This document shows positions 43,701-51,807 of a stretch of 64,000 bases of DNA, piece by piece (position 1 is the stretch's first letter; each line of letters opens with the position of its first letter). The position numbers and the translations under genes are program-made. The stretch covers positions 1,612,001 through 1,676,000 of the forward strand of contig NZ_VMSB01000001.1 of the NCBI RefSeq assembly GCF_009858245.1, given 5' to 3'. The notes beneath the pieces are model-generated. The model had not been told where the DNA came from. It searched no databases and was given only the letters and a program-made list of their open reading frames with translations. Origin of the DNA: Ornithinibacter aureus (lineage in GTDB: Bacteria; Actinomycetota; Actinomycetes; Actinomycetales; Dermatophilaceae).

Positions 43701-46248
43701 GCTGGAGGATCGCGGTGGCCATCGCGACCTCGGGTGCCGAGCGCTGCTGGGCCAGGAACACCCGGAACACCGCACCCTCGAGGGCGTCGGCGGCCGCGGG
43801 GTCAGCGGCGTCGTCCCGCGAGGCGGAGTCGACCCCGTAGTGGCTGAGCACCCGCTCGAGTCGGCCGACGAAGTCAGCAGGCAAGGCGCCACGCTCGGGA
43901 TCCAGTGTCTGCAGGTAGGTGTGGAAGTGCTCGCGCGGGCTGTGCACCCGGTTCTCCAGGTGCGCCTCCTCCCCGACGGGTCGGTTGCGGCTCAGCTCGG
44001 CGAAGTCGGCGAAGACCCCGAGCAGGGCGACCTCGTCGTTGATCGGCGACTCACCCGACGCCTCGATCTCGTCGCGGGCCTCGAGGTAGCCGGCGAGGGT
44101 GCGCTGCTCCTGGCTGGGGTCGAGGTCGTAGCCCAGGAGCATGGCCGCGAGGTCGGCACGGCCCCGGGCAGCCCGCTCGGTGGGCTCGCGGTCGGTGACC
44201 TGGTCGGGCAGGTCGAGGTCGGGGGCGTCGACCTCGGCGGCTGCACCCGCGTCGGCGGGGTCACCCGTCGGCTCGAGCCGCACCAGGGCGGCGCCGGTCT
44301 CGACCTGACTGCCCGCGGCGACGAGCAGTTCCTTGACCCGGCCCGCGAACGGCGCCGGCAGCACGGTCTCCATCTTCATCGACTCGAGGACGAGCACGGG
44401 GGCACCCGCAGCCACCTCGTCGCCGACGGCGACCGGGGTGGCGACGACGAGGGCCGGTGCGGGAGAACGCATCACGCCACCTTCGTCACGGCTGACCCGG
44501 TGGGTGACACCGTCGACCTCGACGAGCTGCACCGCGCCGTGGGCGGCGGTGACGAGTCGGTGGGAACGGCCACCCACGACGATGCGGCTCGCGTACGGGC
44601 CGCCTCGCTCGAGATCGGCGTCCACGATGACCGTGTTCCCCGTCGGGTCGGCCACGGCGACCCGGAACCGGGAAGGGCCGGTGCGGAACACGGTGACCTT
44701 GTAGGCGGTGCCACGCAGCTTCAGGTCGACGGCTCGCCCGACGTCGTGCTGCACCTGGGGGCGCCCGCCGCGCGAGGTGGCGAGCAGCCGGGTGCGCTCG
44801 ACCGACTCGGCCTCCTCGTAGGCCTCGATGCCGGCGACCACGAGGGCCACGCCCGAGTGCTCGCTCGCGACCAGCCGACCCTGCGAGCGGACCCGGTCGA
44901 TCCACCCGGTGTCGGCCGAACCGTCGATGACCTCGGGCTGGTCGAGCAGGTCGAGGATGAACGACTTGTTCGTCGCCCCACCCTCGATGACGACGGTCGT
45001 CTCGCGCATCGCCCGACGCAGCCGGGCCAGCGCCTCGTCACGGTCACGACCGTGGGCGATGATCTTCGCGATCATCGAGTCGAAGTCCGCGGGGATCGAA
45101 TCGCCCTCGGCCACACCGGTGTCGACCCGGATGCCGGGGCCGGCGGGCAGTTCGAGGTGGGCGATGCGCCCCGGCGCGGGGGCGAAGTCGCGGTCGGGGT
45201 CCTCGGCGTTGAGCCGGGCCTCGACGGCGTGCCCGACCTCGCTCGGGCGCTCACCCTCGAGGCGGCCGCCCGACGCCACGTGGATCTGGAGCCGCACGAG
45301 GTCGGTGCTCGTCACGACCTCGGTGATCGGGTGCTCGACCTGCAGGCGGGTGTTGACCTCGAGGAACGCGAAGAAGCGCTCACCCGGGTGGTAGAGGAAC
45401 TCCACGGTGCCAGCGCCCGCGTAGTCCACGGCGATCGCGAGCCGCTCCGCGGCATCCTTGAGTTCGCGCGCCTGCTCGGCGTCAAGCACGGGCGAGGCGG
45501 ACTCCTCGATGACCTTCTGGTTGCGGCGCTGCACCGAGCAGTCGCGCACCCCGATCGCCCAGGCCGTGCCCTGGCCGTCGGCGATGACCTGCACCTCGAC
45601 GTGGCGTGCGCCGGTGACGAGCTTCTCCAGGAACACCACACCCGAGCCGAAGGCGCGCTGCGCCTCGTCGCGGGTGCGCTCGTAGGCGTCGGCGAGGTCG
45701 GCGTCGGTCGCCACCATGCGGATGCCGCGTCCCCCACCGCCCGCGGTCGCCTTGAGCATGAGCGGGTAGCCGATCCGGCCGGCCGCGGCGATGGCGTCCT
45801 CGAGGGTGTCGACCCCGCCCCGGCTCCACGGAGCGACCGGGACCCCGACCTCCTCCGCGATGAGCTTGGAGCCGATCTTGTCGCCGAGGCGGCGCATCGC
45901 CTCGGGGCTCGGGCCGATGAACGTCACGCCGGCGGCGGCGCAGACCTCGGCGAAGGCCGGGTCCTCGGCGACGAAGCCCCAGCCCACCCAGGCCGCGTCG
46001 GCACCTGACTCCCGCAGCGCCCGCTCGAGCACCTCGTGGTCGAGGTAGGGACGCTCGGATGCCGGGCCGAGGTCGTAGGCCGCGTCGGCCTCACGCACGA
46101 ACATCGCCGACCGCTCGGCGGTCGTGTGCAGGGCCACCGTCTCGATGCGGTGGCCGCCCGGGCCGGACTGCGCGTTGAGGTCGCGTACCGCGTGGATGAG
46201 CCGCATCGCGGCCTCTCCGCGGTTGACGATGGCGATCCGCTGGAACAT
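40711..46248 (-). CDS. Single-chain biotin-dependent acyl-CoA carboxylase, eukaryotic-ACC-like layout
   Basis: An 1845-residue multidomain enzyme. Biotin carboxylase occupies ~1-470 (KATAGGGGRGIRMV, FLEVNTRLQVEHPITE). The biotinyl domain has Lys625 in ESMKMET. A long central region follows (~690-1250). The C-terminal carboxyltransferase halves contain GAQPYWNAEATMLM and VVSRYHGGAFVVF. It would carboxylate acetyl-CoA or longer acyl-CoAs. Bacterial ACCs are usually split. This BC-BCCP-central-CT order matches eukaryotic ACC and known actinobacterial single-chain relatives. GGAGG precedes the ATG at 46246-46248. Confidence 0.93.
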   Translation of the reverse strand: MFQRIAIVNRGEAAMRLIHAVRDLNAQSGPGGHRIETVALHTTAERSAMFVREADAAYDLGPASERPYLDHEVLERALRESGADAAWVGWGFVAEDPAFAEVCAAAGVTFIGPSPEAMRRLGDKIGSKLIAEEVGVPVAPWSRGGVDTLEDAIAAAGRIGYPLMLKATAGGGGRGIRMVATDADLADAYERTRDEAQRAFGSGVVFLEKLVTGARHVEVQVIADGQGTAWAIGVRDCSVQRRNQKVIEESASPVLDAEQARELKDAAERLAIAVDYAGAGTVEFLYHPGERFFAFLEVNTRLQVEHPITEVVTSTDLVRLQIHVASGGRLEGERPSEVGHAVEARLNAEDPDRDFAPAPGRIAHLELPAGPGIRVDTGVAEGDSIPADFDSMIAKIIAHGRDRDEALARLRRAMRETTVVIEGGATNKSFILDLLDQPEVIDGSADTGWIDRVRSQGRLVASEHSGVALVVAGIEAYEEAESVERTRLLATSRGGRPQVQHDVGRAVDLKLRGTAYKVTVFRTGPSRFRVAVADPTGNTVIVDADLERGGPYASRIVVGGRSHRLVTAAHGAVQLVEVDGVTHRVSRDEGGVMRSPAPALVVATPVAVGDEVAAGAPVLVLESMKMETVLPAPFAGRVKELLVAAGSQVETGAALVRLEPTGDPADAGAAAEVDAPDLDLPDQVTDREPTERAARGRADLAAMLLGYDLDPSQEQRTLAGYLEARDEIEASGESPINDEVALLGVFADFAELSRNRPVGEEAHLENRVHSPREHFHTYLQTLDPERGALPADFVGRLERVLSHYGVDSASRDDAADPAAADALEGAVFRVFLAQQRSAPEVAMATAILQRWLGEPAPEPPADVAARELLDRLVSATQLRFPIVGDLARSVRFRWFDQPLVDADRASVLGSVGDELAEIDALPDGPERTARIDTLAAIPERIVRFLAERLRTGIQSREPMLAVLVKRHYREYDLVDLREETIDGRGVASANYVLDNRVSHLITTTGTVDELTDGSPLSTLLSGLVAQRPVGHQGVVDLYVHWGDLPADKEAASAALAEKIARMPFAAQVRRVAVGVVPDDEREVGYFTFRPQSDGTLVEDRPVRDVHPMVGRRLNLWRLRDFDLTRLDAPEDVLLLHAVATGNPQDQRLVALAQVRQLVVVRDADGKVTGLPHIERALANCLEAIRRARATLGAGARLDTNHVWLHVWPPVEADLDQLTALQGKVAPMTAGAGIEEVRVEGAIPADDGTTVPICARFAYQPGSGVTFTVDQPPTTRVAPLDEYAEKVVRARRRGLVYPYELVSMVAGSGGSVQELDLDESGRLVPVERPYGENTAGIICGLVTTPTPLHPEGVSRVLLCGDPLRALGAVAEPECARVIAALDLAQERGLPVEWFALSAGARISMDSGTENMDWVAKALKRIIEFTQAGHEINVVVAGINVGAQPYWNAEATMLMHTKGILVMTPDSAMVLTGKQSLDFSGGVSAEDNFGIGGYDRVMGPNGQAQYWAKDLVDAYGILLAHYENTWVAPGERGPRRAPTSDPHDRDVTTHPHTLAGSDFTTVGDIFSSATNPDRKKPFDIRTLMRAVADQDHGTLERWAGMADAETAVVLDARIGGIPVLLLGIESKAVARRGVPPTDGPDVYTAGTLFPRSSKKAARAINAASGNRPLVVLANLSGFDGSPDSMRALQLEYGAEIGRAVVNFDGPIVFVVVSRYHGGAFVVFSKALNPRMTVLAVEGSFASVIGGAPAAAVVFARDVDKRTASDPRVADLEARVGAASGAERAALATELIAVRTAVRAEKLGQVASEFDRVHDIHRAVQVGSVDAVISASEIRPRIIAAIEATTIA

Positions 46249-46452
46249 CGGTGGTCCTCCCGGGGGTCCGGTGTGCGCGTCGTCTCGGCGGGGCTGTCCC
46301 GCTGTCCGTCCGAGCCTGTCACTTGTGCGCCGTGACGCGCGAGTAATGAACAGACTGCGCGCGTCATGACTGCGATCGAGCTCGCCCGTCGGCTGTGCGT
46401 GACCTTCGCCCCAGCAGGTTCATCTCAGCACCGGAAACGAAGGGGTGCCAAG

Positions 46453-46930
46453 GTGAGTGATGTGGCATCTGGCTGGAAAGTTGAGCCGTATCGTGGCCGG
46501 ACGCGCATCGCCGCCGTTGCCGTCGCGCTCGTGGCACTCTTCTGCTGCACCCCGGCGTCCCCCGCAGCCGCGAGCGCATCCGCGAAACCGGCCGACGAGC
46601 TGGCGCTGGCCCGGAGGTACGCCACCGTGGTGCGCCTCGTGGAGCTGGTGAGTGAGTGCGGGCCCGGTGAGCCGCTCACCGGGCCGGCGACGACTCCCGG
46701 GTCGGATCCGAGCCGGACCGCGAGGGTCTGGCGCTGCAGTACAGGACGTACTTCCCGTTCAACGACTCCGACAACAACCACGAGAGCCACTGGGAGATGA
46801 TCCAGCTCGAGCTTGCGGCGTCTGACGACTCGAGCGCCCTCGAGCAGGACCCGACCCGCCTCGGGTACAGCCAGCACGAGGGTGTCGAGGTCGCCGAGTG
46901 GAGCTCGGTCACGCTCGAGCCCCTACCTGC
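46453..46930 (+). pseudogene. Remnant of a secreted Vps62-like protein gene
   Basis: A signal peptide (VAVALVALFCCTPASPAAASA) and the segment RYATVVRLVELVSECGPGEP lie in one frame from GTG 46453. The distinctive LALQYRTYFPFNDSDNNHES, HWEMIQLEL and LGYSQHEG lie in another frame at ~46698-46900. Intact relatives have ~100-200 residues between these blocks, so the middle has been deleted and the frame lost. The C-terminus is cut off where yihY begins. The family is secreted and of unknown function, related to plant Vps62 domains. It is non-functional as it stands. Confidence 0.7.
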
Positions 46931-46944
46931 TGAGTCACCCTGTC

Positions 46945-47922
46945 GTGAAGGACCGGAAGACCGAGCCGTCCGACGACCGGCCCTCCGACGTGTCCGCCAC
47001 CGGCTCGTCCACCGGTACCGCCGCGCCCAGCACCACTGCCGCCCGGACCGCTGCCCGGCTGGCCCCGCTCGTCGCCTGGGCCGACCGCAACCCCGTCCCG
47101 GGCACCACCTTGCGCATCGTGCGCCAGCTGCTCGCGGTGGACGTGCGCGACCGCGTCTTCGGCATGGCGGGGCAGTCGTTCCTGGCCGTCATCCCGCTGC
47201 TCATCATCAGCTCGAGCTGGCTCTCGCAGAGCGACGGGCGGGCACTCGCCACGGCCCTCAGCACCCGGCTGGGGCTCACGGGCGTCACCGCCGACACCGT
47301 GACGCTGTTGTTCTCGAGACCGGAGGGCAGCGCGGAGGTCAGCACGGCATCCGGTCTCAGCCTGGCGCTGTTGTTCTTCTCGGTGAACAGCTTCACCCGC
47401 ACCCTGCGCCGCAGCATAGAAGGGCCCTGGGAGCTGCCGAAGGTCGGGTGGAAGGGCCAGCTGAGCGGCCTGCTCGGCGTGGTGCTGCTCATCGTGATGC
47501 AGGTGACCCTGGCGGTGATCGCGGTGGAGTGGGTCAGCACGTCGGCCGCTCAAGGGTTCCTCGAAGGGCTGGTCCGCACGGTGGTGGCGACCGCGTTCTG
47601 GATCGCGATCGGGCGGGCCCTGACCCACGGGCGCCTGTCGGTCGCACGGCTGTGGCCGGGCGCGCTCGTCGGCGGTGTCGGCAGCACCGCCATCGCCATC
47701 TGGACGGTCACCGTGCTGCCCGGCATCTTCGAACGGGATGCCGCGCGCTACGGCGTCATCGGCGTGGCCCTCGCACTCGTCACCTGGCTGCTGGCCTTCA
47801 GTGGCCTCATCGTCCTGGTGGGCGTGGCCGGCGCCCAGATCGCCCGGGCCGCCGGGTGGTTCACGCCGCGTGAGGACCCGCTCGTTCAGCCGCTGTTCGA
47901 GCAACCCGACCCGCAGGCCTGA
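46945..47922 (+). CDS. YihY/BrkB-family inner membrane protein
   Basis: A ~325-residue membrane protein. A polar lead of ~45 residues rich in Ser/Thr/Ala precedes the family start WADRNPVPGTTLRIVRQLLA, followed by six hydrophobic helices (FLAVIPLLIISSSWL, LALLFFSVNSFTRTLRRSI, LLGVVLLIVMQVTLAVIAV, and others). YihY-type proteins were once called RNase BN, which is wrong for this family; their function is unknown. The GTG at 46945 is used. The start lies just after the dead Vps62-like gene. Confidence 0.8.
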   Translation: MKDRKTEPSDDRPSDVSATGSSTGTAAPSTTAARTAARLAPLVAWADRNPVPGTTLRIVRQLLAVDVRDRVFGMAGQSFLAVIPLLIISSSWLSQSDGRALATALSTRLGLTGVTADTVTLLFSRPEGSAEVSTASGLSLALLFFSVNSFTRTLRRSIEGPWELPKVGWKGQLSGLLGVVLLIVMQVTLAVIAVEWVSTSAAQGFLEGLVRTVVATAFWIAIGRALTHGRLSVARLWPGALVGGVGSTAIAIWTVTVLPGIFERDAARYGVIGVALALVTWLLAFSGLIVLVGVAGAQIARAAGWFTPREDPLVQPLFEQPDPQA

Positions 47923-47952
47923 CCTTTCCTGCCGCTGGCCTGGCCTGGCCTC

Positions 47953-48915
47953 TCAGGAAGCTGGCGTGGGGGTGAGGCGGCGCCGGGCCGCGACGTAGGA
48001 CGCCGCGGCGAGCGTGATGACGAGCAGGAGCCCGACGACGGTCGCATTGCGCACGAGGGTGGCCGTCAGGGTGGCCACGATCGCCCGGGCCGCATCGGCC
48101 GCCAAGGGGTCGGCGATGTCGGAGGTCGCTGACCCGACGACTGCGCGCACGCCGACCGTGACGGCGATCAGAGCCAGGAAGGCGGACCCGGCGAACCACA
48201 GGGCTGACATTGCGGCGTCGCGCAACAGCCACGCGCCGGTGCCGAGCAGCACGACGACGAGCAGCGGCCCGAGCCACACCATGACCTTGAGCAGGCTGTA
48301 GTAGCCCTGCCACTTCTCGAGCTGCTCGACGGTGCCGATCGGCACGGTGGCCTCCAGCTGCGGAAGCCGGTCGACGAAGGTGTACCCGGAGTTCACGAGC
48401 TCGGCCCGCACGGCTCCAGCGATCGTGGCCAGGCTGATGCTCACCGTTGTGCCCTCGGTGATGACGGTGCCCTGCGGCGCATCCCCCTCGAGGGTCGCCA
48501 CCAGCTCGGCATGCGCCTCGTCGAGCGCGGTGTCGAACGCCGACCGGAACTCGGGCGAGGTCACGATCGTGTCGGCGACCTTCTGCACCCGGGCCTCCAC
48601 GGCACCTCCGAGCGAGGCCGCGACGTCACGCAGCAGGCCCTTGACGAGTTCCGGCGCCGCCAGCTCGTCGATGGCTTCCCCCACCCTCGGTGCCACCCGG
48701 TCATCGATCACGGCACCCGTCACCTGGTCGGCGAGCTGCTGGGAGACCAACGCCTGCACCTCGGGCTCCGACGCCACCGGTGCGACCCGGGACACGAACG
48801 CGTCGGTGTCGGTCACCGTGCGGGCCGTCCAGGTCGCGACCACCACCACGGGAACGAGCACCCCGGCGAGGACGAGCAGGGCGATGGCGAGCATGCGGCG
48901 GGAACGAGTGCCCAT
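47953..48915 (-). CDS. Membrane protein of unknown function
   Basis: A 320-residue protein with an N-terminal membrane helix or uncleaved signal (MLAIALLVLAGVLVPVVVVA), a ~180-residue extracytoplasmic domain and three C-terminal helices (VWLGPLLVVVLLGTGAWLL, LWFAGSAFLALIAVTVGVRA, VVGLLLVITLAAASYVAARR). The layout is shared by many uncharacterised actinobacterial proteins; I recognise no catalytic motif. It ends 31 bp from the convergent yihY-like gene. The ATG at 48913-48915 lies 12 bp after the AI-2E family gene. Confidence 0.75.
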   Translation of the reverse strand: MGTRSRRMLAIALLVLAGVLVPVVVVATWTARTVTDTDAFVSRVAPVASEPEVQALVSQQLADQVTGAVIDDRVAPRVGEAIDELAAPELVKGLLRDVAASLGGAVEARVQKVADTIVTSPEFRSAFDTALDEAHAELVATLEGDAPQGTVITEGTTVSISLATIAGAVRAELVNSGYTFVDRLPQLEATVPIGTVEQLEKWQGYYSLLKVMVWLGPLLVVVLLGTGAWLLRDAAMSALWFAGSAFLALIAVTVGVRAVVGSATSDIADPLAADAARAIVATLTATLVRNATVVGLLLVITLAAASYVAARRRLTPTPAS

Positions 48916-48927
48916 GGCGCGATCTTC

Positions 48928-50160
48928 TCAGTCGGCGCGGGTTTCGTCCGGCGGATGGGAATCCTCGGCCGCGACGGGGGGCGCCAAGCCAGCGAGGGGC
49001 GGTGGGACGGCATCCAGTACGCCGTTCTCACCGGTACCTCCCTCGGCATCACGCGGCTTGTCGCGTGGCGCGACGTGTGCGGCGACGATCTCCTCGGTCT
49101 GCGGGCTCAGCTCGTAGCGGCGTTGGTAGATCTCGAGCATCGCCATGACGGTGGCGGCGACGGGCACCCCGAGCAGCGCGCCCGACAGCCCGAACAGCTG
49201 GGCGCCGAGCAGGGCCGAGCCGAACGACACGGCCGGATGGAGGTTGACGGCGCGCGAGGAGATGCGCGGCTCGATGGCGAGGTTCTCGACCTGCTGGTAC
49301 CCGACGCCCCACGCCAGCACCCAGACCCCCACCATCGGGTCGCCCGACGTCAGCCCGACGAGCACCGGGAGCGCGATGGCGATGTAGGTGCCGATGTTGG
49401 GCACGAACTGGGCGACCAGGCCGGTCCACAGGGCGAGGGGCAGCCAGTACGGCAGGCCGATGAGGGCGAACACGACGCCGCTGAGCACCGCGTTGATCGA
49501 GGCGAGCACGATGCGTGCGGCGATGTAGCCACCGACCTTGATGCCGGTGAGGTCCCAGGCCGTGAGGAACGGAACCTGCAGCTGCGGCCGCAGACGGCGG
49601 GCGATCCAGCCCCTCAGCGTGGGCATCCCCGCGGACATGTAGAACGTGAAGAACACGAGGATGAACACGCCGAAGAAGCCCGAGAGCACCTTGGCGACGA
49701 GGCCGAGCACCCCGAACGCGAGGTCGTCGGCGTACGCGGTGAGGTCGGTGGGGCTCAGGCCGATCTCGTCGAGGATCGTCTCGAACGTGAACGTCGACCC
49801 CGACACCGAGTTGAACCAGCGCAGCGCGTCCTCGGCCATCCCCGGCAGGGCGGTGATGAAGCTCGTCAGCTGCTCGACGAACAGGCTGCCGAACAGGCCG
49901 AGGAAGATCACGAGGAAGACGCCGGCCAGCAGCATGACGAGGCCCGTGGCGAGGCCGCGGTGCATTCGCTGCGTCAGCCGCGAGACCACCGGCTCCATTG
50001 CCAGGGCCGCGAACCACGCCATGATCACGTAGTAGAACGTCGAGGCGCCCCGCCAGAGCATGAAGACCAGGGCGGCGGTCAGCGCCAGGACCCCGACGAC
50101 GAGCCAGACCCGGCGCGCGAGGGATGGTGCGGGGGCGGCCGTGGCGGCCTCGGTGTGCAT
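48928..50160 (-). CDS. AI-2E family transporter
   Basis: A 410-residue polytopic protein of the AI-2E/PerM family (PF01594). About eight hydrophobic segments are visible, with the family block LPYWLPLALWTGLVAQFVPN, IGTYIAIALPVLVGL, and HPAVSFGSALLGAQLFGLSG near the end. A ~55-residue Pro/Asp-rich cytosolic tail follows. Members include quorum-signal exporters and Na+/H+ antiporters, so substrate is open. The ATG at 50158-50160 is the last backbone gene start before the putative attachment site. Confidence 0.87.
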   Translation of the reverse strand: MHTEAATAAPAPSLARRVWLVVGVLALTAALVFMLWRGASTFYYVIMAWFAALAMEPVVSRLTQRMHRGLATGLVMLLAGVFLVIFLGLFGSLFVEQLTSFITALPGMAEDALRWFNSVSGSTFTFETILDEIGLSPTDLTAYADDLAFGVLGLVAKVLSGFFGVFILVFFTFYMSAGMPTLRGWIARRLRPQLQVPFLTAWDLTGIKVGGYIAARIVLASINAVLSGVVFALIGLPYWLPLALWTGLVAQFVPNIGTYIAIALPVLVGLTSGDPMVGVWVLAWGVGYQQVENLAIEPRISSRAVNLHPAVSFGSALLGAQLFGLSGALLGVPVAATVMAMLEIYQRRYELSPQTEEIVAAHVAPRDKPRDAEGGTGENGVLDAVPPPLAGLAPPVAAEDSHPPDETRAD

Positions 50161-50273
50161 GGCGCTCAATCTATGTCGTGGACCCGCTGGTCGCGTGCCG
50201 GCCGCGGATGCCTGTGGACAACCAGGTGGCTGGAGCGCAAGACGTCGGTTCGGGCGCGGTGCGCCGGGTGCGA

Positions 50274-50307
50274 AAAGGCCCGGACGACAGGGTCGTCCGG
50301 GCCCTTT
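50274..50307 (-). terminator. Rho-independent terminator with no gene feeding it
   Basis: A strong stem (arms 50274-50288 and 50292-50307, AAAGGCCCGGACGAC outer left) is followed on the minus strand by TTTT, so it terminates leftward transcripts. The only sequence just upstream of it on that strand is the tRNA-3'-end-like fragment at 50315-50337. Confidence 0.75.
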
Positions 50308-50314
50308 CAGCACG

Positions 50315-50337
50315 GGTGGCAGGTGAAGGATTCGAAT
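50315..50337 (-). other. tRNA 3'-end-like fragment, putative attachment site
   Basis: Read on the minus strand this gives TTCGAATCCTTCACCTGCCA followed by CC: a T loop, the 3' half of a T stem, a seven-base acceptor strand, a discriminator A and CC. The 5' side of the T stem does not pair, and no tRNA body follows. This is what integration into a tRNA 3' end leaves behind. It lies ~155 bp from the integrase start. Confidence 0.5.
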
Positions 50338-50421
50338 ATTCTCCCAGCCGAGCGTAAATCTTCCCTAGAATTGCCCTGACCTGCGCGTTTATGGTGACAG
50401 AGGAGGCACGAGTACCCTCTC

Positions 50422-50474
50422 ATCTGGCACGCATCTGGCACGATTTGGTGTTCATCTGGCACGTATCTGGCACG
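50422..50474 (+). repeat. Four ATCTGGCACG repeats upstream of the integrase
   Basis: Identical 10-mers start at 50422, 50433, 50454 and 50465, spaced 11, 21 and 11 bp apart, so all lie on one face of the helix. The last ends 18 bp before the preferred integrase start. They look like arm-type sites or an operator for the integrase itself. Confidence 0.9.
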
Positions 50475-50491
50475 AAATGAGGGGGTCCGGG

Positions 50492-51646
50492 ATGCCGGGA
50501 AAGAGGTCCTTCGGGTCGATCCGCCGACTGAGCTCAGGTCGCTACCAAGCGCGGTACACCGGTCCTGACTTGCAGACGCACACAGCCCCGGAGACGTTCA
50601 CGGCCAAGATCGATGCCGAGGCTTGGCTCGCTGCCGAACGGCACCTGAGCGAAGACCCGGCGAACTGGCGGGCTCCGAAGGTGCGGCTGGAGCAGGAGTA
50701 CGACCGTCGTGCCCGGCTGCGGCGCTTCACCTTCGGACCGTACTCAGAGGACTGGCTCGCGCATCGGGACCTCGCGGCGAGCACACGGAATACCTACGCA
50801 CAGCTGCTCAAGCATCACCTTCTTCCAACGTTCGCCGACGTCCCGCTATCGGAGATTGACCGAGCGCTCGTCGCCACCTGGTATCGACGCGTCGGAGCCG
50901 GCAGGCCGCACGCCCGGAAGCACGCCTACGACCTTCTTCGCAACATCCTCAACATGGCCTTGGATGACGAACTGATCGATCGCAACCCGGTGCACATCCG
51001 CGGCGCAAGCAACGTCAAACGCACGGGTACGACTCAACCCGCGTCCCTTGACGAACTCGAGGCCCTTGCCGAGGCGACCCCTGAGCGGTACCGGCTCATG
51101 GTGCTTCTCGCGGCGTGGTGCGCCCTGCGCAAGGGTGAGCTGTCCGAGCTGCGCCGCAGCGACGTGGACACCACGCAGTGGGTCCTGAGAGTGCGGCGAG
51201 GCGTCGGTTTCGTCCCGGGCCGCACCGTGGTCAAGGACCCCAAGACCCAGGCGGGTAAGCGCGACGTCGCTATTCCAGAACATCTCGTGCCGATGGTTCG
51301 CGAACACCTCCTTCGACATGCCCAACAAGGAGGTCAGGGGCTGATGTTTCCCTCAGCACGTGGTGAGCACCTGCGGACGTCCGCTATCGGTCGCTGGTAC
51401 TACCCAGCCCGTGAGGCCGCCGGACGACCTGACCTTCGCTTTCACGACCTCCGCCATACCGGCGCTGTCCTCGCGGCTCAGTCAGGTGCAACGTTGGCGG
51501 AGTTGATGCACCGCCTCGGCCACACCACTCCCGCAGCGGCGATGCGTTACCAGCACGCCGCAGCGGAGCGCGACCGCGAGATAGCCCAACGCATGTCGAA
51601 GCGCTACCGGGAACACGTGCAGGCGAGACCATCGGACTGCACCTAA
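50492..51646 (+). CDS. int: Tyrosine site-specific integrase
   Basis: A 384-residue phage/ICE-type integrase. An N-terminal AP2-like arm-binding region (FGSIRRLSSGRYQARYTGPD) precedes a core-binding domain and a catalytic domain. The conserved residues are R213 (ALRKGEL), H318 and R321 (FHDLRH), the later histidine in LMHRLGH, and nucleophile Y353 (AMRYQH). All are present, so it should be active. The ATG at 50492 has GAGGGGG upstream; an ATG at 50477 is in frame but lies against the repeats. It marks the left end of the acquired region. Confidence 0.95.
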   Translation: MPGKRSFGSIRRLSSGRYQARYTGPDLQTHTAPETFTAKIDAEAWLAAERHLSEDPANWRAPKVRLEQEYDRRARLRRFTFGPYSEDWLAHRDLAASTRNTYAQLLKHHLLPTFADVPLSEIDRALVATWYRRVGAGRPHARKHAYDLLRNILNMALDDELIDRNPVHIRGASNVKRTGTTQPASLDELEALAEATPERYRLMVLLAAWCALRKGELSELRRSDVDTTQWVLRVRRGVGFVPGRTVVKDPKTQAGKRDVAIPEHLVPMVREHLLRHAQQGGQGLMFPSARGEHLRTSAIGRWYYPAREAAGRPDLRFHDLRHTGAVLAAQSGATLAELMHRLGHTTPAAAMRYQHAAAERDREIAQRMSKRYREHVQARPSDCT

Positions 51647-51807
51647 CCCAGGCCCGCTGCGCCTCGCGTGACGATCTCCATCCTGTCACGATCGGGAATC
51701 GCCTTACTGTCCGCCTCGCCCTGCTGCGGGCGACAACACCACGACCTAGCGGGGTGTGCGCGAGCCTCGAAGGAGGCGAGGCCCTGTCAGGGGCGCGCCA
51801 GCTCAGA

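Noticed and set aside
50422-50474. Possible CRISPR-like array
   Set aside because: The repeats are only 10 bp with 1- and 11-bp gaps, there are no cas genes, and they sit in a promoter position.
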